The notes under the pieces were generated by a model. The model searched no databases and was not told where the DNA came from. It saw nothing but the letters and a program-made list of their open reading frames with translations. Below, in pieces: positions 6,574 to 9,885 of a stretch of DNA of 9,885 nucleotides. Numbering within the stretch: the first letter of the stretch is position 1; the number at the start of each line of letters is the position of its first letter. This stretch comes from Candidatus Bathyarchaeota archaeon (lineage in GTDB: Archaea; Thermoproteota; Bathyarchaeia; RBG-16-48-13; GCA-020345945): contig CP070773.1 of the NCBI GenBank assembly GCA_020345945.1, positions 592,311 through 602,195 on the forward strand, read 5' to 3'. Both the position numbers and the translations under genes were made by a program.

Positions 6574-7784
6574 ATTGGTGTTCTAAATTGGTTGTCTCAA
6601 ATTTCTCTGGAAAGACGGTTGTCACTGCATATTCAGGTGGACTAGATTCGACTCTGATTGCTGTCCTGCTCAAGGAGAGATACGGGTTCTCCAAGGTAGT
6701 TCCTGTGCTAGTAGATGTCGGTCAAGGCGATGAGGAGATCAAGATAGCTGAAGAGAGGGCGGATATCCTAGGACTGGATTTGGTGTCCATCGATGCCAAG
6801 CAGGAGTTCGCGAGAGACTATATATTCCGCTGTATCAAGTCGAATGGTACCTACAACGAGTATCCACTTGGTACATCGATGACCCGTGTTCTGATAACGG
6901 CTCATGCTGTCAAGGTAGCTGAAGAAGTGGGAGCTGAAGCTTTCGCCCATGGCTGTACGGGGAAAGGTAATGACCAGTATCGGATGGAAGCGACTGCCAA
7001 GTATTTAGCGCCAGAACTGATCGTTGTGGCTCCGGTACGGGAACTCGATCTGACTAGGGCGAAAGAGGAGGAGATGTTGCGACAGTATGGTGTTGAGCCT
7101 ACCAAGAGGACGACAAGCTTAGGAGGGGATGTAAATATGTGGTCCCACTCGATGGGAAGCGGGCAGGTCGAGGATCTTCACTCCCAATATCCAAAGGATT
7201 ACCTCTGGATTACTGCACCTGAAGATGCTCCTAACAAGCCGACAACTGTAAAACTTCTCTATGAACAAGGAGTTCCTGTGGATGCCGATGGAATCAAGGA
7301 TCCCGTGGATATCATACTTCACTTGAACAAGGTTGGTGGCGAGAACGGCGTCGGTAGGATTGATGTCCTCGAGGATGGGATAATAGGGTTGAAGTCTAGA
7401 GAGTTGTACGAGGCACCTGCTGCGAAGATCCTGATCAAAGCTCACTCAGACCTTGAACACCTCACCTTAACCAAGGAACAGCTGAGATTGAAGCACGAGA
7501 TAGATCGACTCTGGGCTGACCTGGTATATCACGGGGGATGGTTCCATCCTTTCAGGCGAGATCTTGACGCTTTCATTGATTCCACCCAGAGATTCGCTAA
7601 TGGAGAAGTGACCTTGAACATCTACAAGGGGAACATGGATATTACGGAACGTAAGTCTCACTCCTCCCTGTTTGCTCCTGAACTGAGATCGATTAAGAAG
7701 GGAGGTTTTGACCAGAGGACTGCTATCGGTGCTGTTAAGCTCTTCACTATACCGTTTGAGTTATATGGGGAAAAGGGGAGATGA
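6570..7784 (+). CDS. argG: Argininosuccinate synthase
   Basis: The protein joins citrulline and aspartate using ATP to give argininosuccinate and AMP, directly feeding the lyase encoded just upstream. The N-type ATP pyrophosphatase loop AYSGGLDS is at residues 20-27. YPLGTSMTR (98-106) and HGCTGKGNDQYR (127-138) form the substrate site. GGENGVGRIDVLEDGIIGLK and the following YEAPAA match the C-terminal domain used for tetramer formation. Length, 404 residues, is normal. The GTG start overlaps the argH stop (GTGA), giving about 14 residues before the first strand, more than the usual three or four. A TTG at 6588, preceded by GGTG, would shorten this and is a fair alternative. No other arginine gene is in the window. 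Identification is secure; only the exact start is open. Confidence 0.96.
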   Translation: MNWCSKLVVSNFSGKTVVTAYSGGLDSTLIAVLLKERYGFSKVVPVLVDVGQGDEEIKIAEERADILGLDLVSIDAKQEFARDYIFRCIKSNGTYNEYPLGTSMTRVLITAHAVKVAEEVGAEAFAHGCTGKGNDQYRMEATAKYLAPELIVVAPVRELDLTRAKEEEMLRQYGVEPTKRTTSLGGDVNMWSHSMGSGQVEDLHSQYPKDYLWITAPEDAPNKPTTVKLLYEQGVPVDADGIKDPVDIILHLNKVGGENGVGRIDVLEDGIIGLKSRELYEAPAAKILIKAHSDLEHLTLTKEQLRLKHEIDRLWADLVYHGGWFHPFRRDLDAFIDSTQRFANGEVTLNIYKGNMDITERKSHSSLFAPELRSIKKGGFDQRTAIGAVKLFTIPFELYGEKGR

Positions 7785-7813
7785 GGAACCTCGGGCGAAG
7801 AACCCGAACTTCC
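7785..7813 (+). terminator. Hairpin directly after argG
   Basis: GGAA pairs with TTCC (7810-7813) and TCGGG (7791-7795) pairs with CCCGA (7803-7807), around a seven-base loop with a two-by-two mismatch between the stems. It lies in the 70-base gap between two convergent genes and could slow or end transcription from either side. No T run follows, so it is not a typical archaeal terminator. Confidence 0.3.
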
Positions 7814-7854
7814 ACTTTATCAACGATTTGACCAGTATCTGAACTGTTGTACCA

Positions 7855-8895
7855 CTAACTCTTCGGTATATCCTTCGGATCAGGATAGAGGATTGATTTC
7901 ATCCCCTCCTTTGAACCAACATGCTTGAGTGCATCAAGCGTTCGGTCAAGAGGATATCTCGCGGTGACTATCTTCTTCACATCGATTCTCCCTGAACTGA
8001 TGAGACGTAGGGCCTTAGCTCCTAGGTCCCAGTGCCCTCCAGTACCATAGCTAGCTGTCAGGTTAAGCACTCCATAGTGTATCAGGTTTGGATTAAAGTT
8101 CACCCTAGTCTCAGCGGTAGCTCCCCCGAAGATGTTGACTATCGCTCCTCTTCTCGCCATCTTTAAGCCCTGTTCGATAACTATAGGATGGCCGATGGAA
8201 CAGACGACGGAGTCAGCTCCCATTCCTCCCGTATGTTTCTTCACGAACTCGACAGGATCTTCTTCGTTTGGGTTGACGACGTAGTCCATTTCTAACTCTT
8301 CTGCAAGTTTGAGTCTATGTTCAAGTATTTCACTGACAAAGACTGTAGCTCCGATCGCTTTGGCGACCATCGCGTTCATCAGACCCATTGGACCTGCCCC
8401 GATGATTGCGACATTATCGAACATCTTGACCTTGCAGACGTTGATTATACTTTCCAAGCACTCGGCTAAGGGTGTAGCTATGCCCCCCTCCTCGTACGTT
8501 ACATTATCAGGAAGCTTGTCACAGAGTGCGAAGGGTCGAACCGCTATATTCCCCCACTGACGATATCGCCCAACAATCTTCGCGTACTCTGCGTATCCCG
8601 CGTATCCCATTCCCTTGATACGGTCTCCAACCTCAAAGTTCTCAACCTCGGTTCCGACCTCGACGACATCTCCAGCCCACTCGTGACCTGGATTGAATGG
8701 CCACTCATTCACTCCGTGATTTCCTGTAATGTACTTCCGGTAGTCTGTAGGACAGACCGAGCAGGCTCTCACTTTTACGAGAATATCATTCTTCTCTATC
8801 TTTGGTTTGTCGATCTCGACCACCCGAAGCTCCGTTACTGGTTCTCCGGGTTTCAGGGATGCTTTTTCCCTTTGGAAGAGTAATGCGGCCTTCAT
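7855..8895 (-). CDS. Zinc-dependent medium-chain alcohol/polyol dehydrogenase
   Basis: A member of the zinc-containing MDR superfamily (threonine, sorbitol and alcohol dehydrogenases) that oxidises a hydroxyl group with a nicotinamide cofactor. Counting from the ATG, the catalytic zinc ligands appear as the cysteine in SVCPTD (residue 48) and the histidine-glutamate pair in PGHEWAG (71 and 72). A glutamate in TPLAECLES (145) is the likely further ligand. The Rossmann loop GAGPMG is at 166-171, and the acidic residue in FVSEILEHR (189) at the end of the second strand favours NAD over NADP. The four-cysteine lobe for structural zinc is missing: residues 92-120 hold no cysteine, as in sorbitol-dehydrogenase-like members. 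The ATG at 8895 has GAGG nine bases upstream; a TTG at 8910 would add five residues. Length, 346 residues, is typical. The gene converges on argG. The substrate cannot be predicted. Confidence 0.9.
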   Translation of the reverse strand: MKAALLFQREKASLKPGEPVTELRVVEIDKPKIEKNDILVKVRACSVCPTDYRKYITGNHGVNEWPFNPGHEWAGDVVEVGTEVENFEVGDRIKGMGYAGYAEYAKIVGRYRQWGNIAVRPFALCDKLPDNVTYEEGGIATPLAECLESIINVCKVKMFDNVAIIGAGPMGLMNAMVAKAIGATVFVSEILEHRLKLAEELEMDYVVNPNEEDPVEFVKKHTGGMGADSVVCSIGHPIVIEQGLKMARRGAIVNIFGGATAETRVNFNPNLIHYGVLNLTASYGTGGHWDLGAKALRLISSGRIDVKKIVTARYPLDRTLDALKHVGSKEGMKSILYPDPKDIPKS

Positions 8896-8934
8896 TTCAT
8901 CTTTCCTCAAGCCTCTCTGAATAAGAGAATCTTC

Positions 8935-8947
8935 GTTAAATCGGTTT
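8935..8947 (-). promoter_or_regulatory. Possible promoter of the dehydrogenase gene
   Basis: Read on the minus strand the site is AAACCGATTTAAC, an A-rich BRE-like flank followed by a TATA-like core. Initiation about 25 bases on would leave a leader of under 20 bases containing the GAGG motif before the ATG at 8895. Confidence 0.35.
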
Positions 8948-8973
8948 CTCCCGCGACCACCCCCCAGGTTCTA

Positions 8974-8985
8974 TCTTTATAATGG
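8974..8985 (+). promoter_or_regulatory. Possible TATA box of the right glycosyltransferase gene
   Basis: TCTTTATAATGG is the best TATA-like site in the 153-base divergent gap between the dehydrogenase and the right-hand gene. Initiation near 9003-9008 would give a leader of about 40 bases before the TTG at 9049. The site also reads TTATAAAG on the other strand, so it could serve either gene. Confidence 0.35.
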
Positions 8986-9048
8986 TCTTAGGCATGTCTA
9001 GTAATCCTTATTGAAGCTGAGTCTGCATCTAGTCAATCTGGGATTGTC

Positions 9049-9885
9049 TTGAGTTTCTTAGGACAGAGACGGTTCATCTCTCTGATGGTCTTAGTTGTTG
9101 TCCTAGAGCTTGCCGTCGCCCCTTTGGGTGGAGACCCCCATGACATGAACTATTGGGTGGCCACCGGTTGGCTTGTTGTCTCCGAAGGAAAGAATCCTTA
9201 CCTCAACCTTTCTTTCTGTGATTATACTTACCCTCCTCTCTGGATGGGTATTATCGTGTCTTATTACGCTCTCGCGAGTATGCTGGTCGGACCACACAAC
9301 CCTTGGCTTGGCGCGACTGATCTTGTCTTCTACTTCTTTCTGAAACTTCCTCTGATCATCACTTCGTTGACTTTAGCCCTTACAATCTACGGAATAGTGA
9401 ATAGGCTCACCGGAGATCGTGATCGATCTCGTCTAGCAGCTTCTCTGTGGCTTCTGAATCCATATGTTATATGGAGTGTCAGTGTAAGTGGTATGTTTGA
9501 CGTCATACCTGCCCTCTTCAGTCTAGTCGCGATCTGGTTTCTACTCAGAGGAAACGATGAACTGAGTGCTCTTATGCTCGGGCTCGGGGCATCCTCCAAG
9601 ACCTATCCTATACTCTTCCTTCCAGTCATGCTTCTTTACATATGGGTTAAGAAACGTCTTCCAAAATCGGTAATCAAATATGTAGCACTCTTCTTGCTAC
9701 TCCCAATTATTCTCTCTGTTCCTTTCTTGATTCATGATGCTCAGAGTTATGTCTATGCTAATACCAGCTATTATCTAGACCACTTTCCAAAGCCAACTGG
9801 TCTGACTGTCTTTCTTGGTCTCTGGATGCTTGGTCTTGAATCCTCCTTTATTACCACGATCTCCCAAGTAGCCCTTATTGCTGTG
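9049..9885 (+). CDS. GT-C type membrane glycosyltransferase (GT87/DUF2029-like), 3' end off the window
   Basis: The frame is open for 279 codons up to the right edge. Residues 7-8 are RR, followed by the first membrane helix (about 9-25), which fits a positive-inside N-terminus. The next loop, GDPHDMNYW at 28-36, carries two aspartates (D29, D32) where GT-C transferases keep the catalytic acid. Then come YTYPPLW, LLNPYVIW, a segment SKTYPILFLP and KPTGLTVFLG, with at least six membrane spans in the part seen. The same blocks in the same order occur in the minus-strand gene at the left end (YPPPW, NPYVIW, STKIYP, QPTGVT). Such enzymes move mannose or a related sugar from a lipid carrier outside the membrane, for glycolipid, GPI-like or protein glycosylation. 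TTG at 9049 is chosen because it gives the charged residues before the helix; ATG at 9085 would start inside the helix. A TAG in frame at about 8988 limits the upstream extension. Confidence 0.75.
   Translation, partial: MSFLGQRRFISLMVLVVVLELAVAPLGGDPHDMNYWVATGWLVVSEGKNPYLNLSFCDYTYPPLWMGIIVSYYALASMLVGPHNPWLGATDLVFYFFLKLPLIITSLTLALTIYGIVNRLTGDRDRSRLAASLWLLNPYVIWSVSVSGMFDVIPALFSLVAIWFLLRGNDELSALMLGLGASSKTYPILFLPVMLLYIWVKKRLPKSVIKYVALFLLLPIILSVPFLIHDAQSYVYANTSYYLDHFPKPTGLTVFLGLWMLGLESSFITTISQVALIAV

Noticed and set aside
7785..7854. tRNA or small RNA gene in the argG-dehydrogenase gap
   Set aside because: Only 70 bases with one imperfect hairpin; no cloverleaf or T-arm motif was seen.

Overview
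The window looks like chromosomal DNA from an archaeon, most likely of the TACK/Bathyarchaeia type, though the lineage is an inference. The evidence is as follows: TATA-like boxes with purine-rich BRE-like flanks lie about 25-60 bases before the genes; starts are often GTG or TTG after short Shine-Dalgarno motifs; the ArgG carries a GKGNDQ-type substrate loop of the kind I associate with archaea; and there is an SMC/kleisin/winged-helix operon whose proteins resemble the eukaryotic Smc5/6 complex more than bacterial Smc-ScpAB. No tRNA, rRNA, CRISPR array, IS element or transposase was seen.

Layout. Bases 1-1100 (minus) hold most of a multi-pass GT-C type glycosyltransferase that runs off the left edge. 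Bases 1101-1533 have no intact gene, but the minus strand carries three short protein-like stretches in three different frames, possibly a decayed gene. Bases 1534-4988 (plus) are a tight three-gene operon. It encodes a 683-residue SMC-family ATPase without a recognisable hinge, a 272-residue kleisin-like protein and a 194-residue double winged-helix protein whose C-terminal half resembles the MAGE/Nse3 fold. An oligo-T stretch and a new TATA-like box separate this operon from argH and argG (5071-7784), the last two steps of arginine synthesis, which overlap by four bases. A zinc-dependent medium-chain dehydrogenase (7855-8895, minus) converges on argG. From 9049 (plus) a second GT-C glycosyltransferase, similar to the one at the left edge, runs off the right end.

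How the genes work together. The SMC, kleisin and winged-helix genes are spaced or overlapped in a way that implies translational coupling and fixed stoichiometry, as expected for a ring-shaped DNA-handling complex. The ATPase has Smc6-like features around its Walker A and Q-loop and Smc5-like features in its signature and Walker B region, all in one polypeptide. Together with the Nse3/MAGE-like partner this suggests a compact, presumably homodimeric archaeal relative of Smc5/6; it is the main discovery candidate here. ArgH and ArgG together convert citrulline to arginine via argininosuccinate. The dehydrogenase and the two membrane glycosyltransferases have no evident functional link to the SMC operon.
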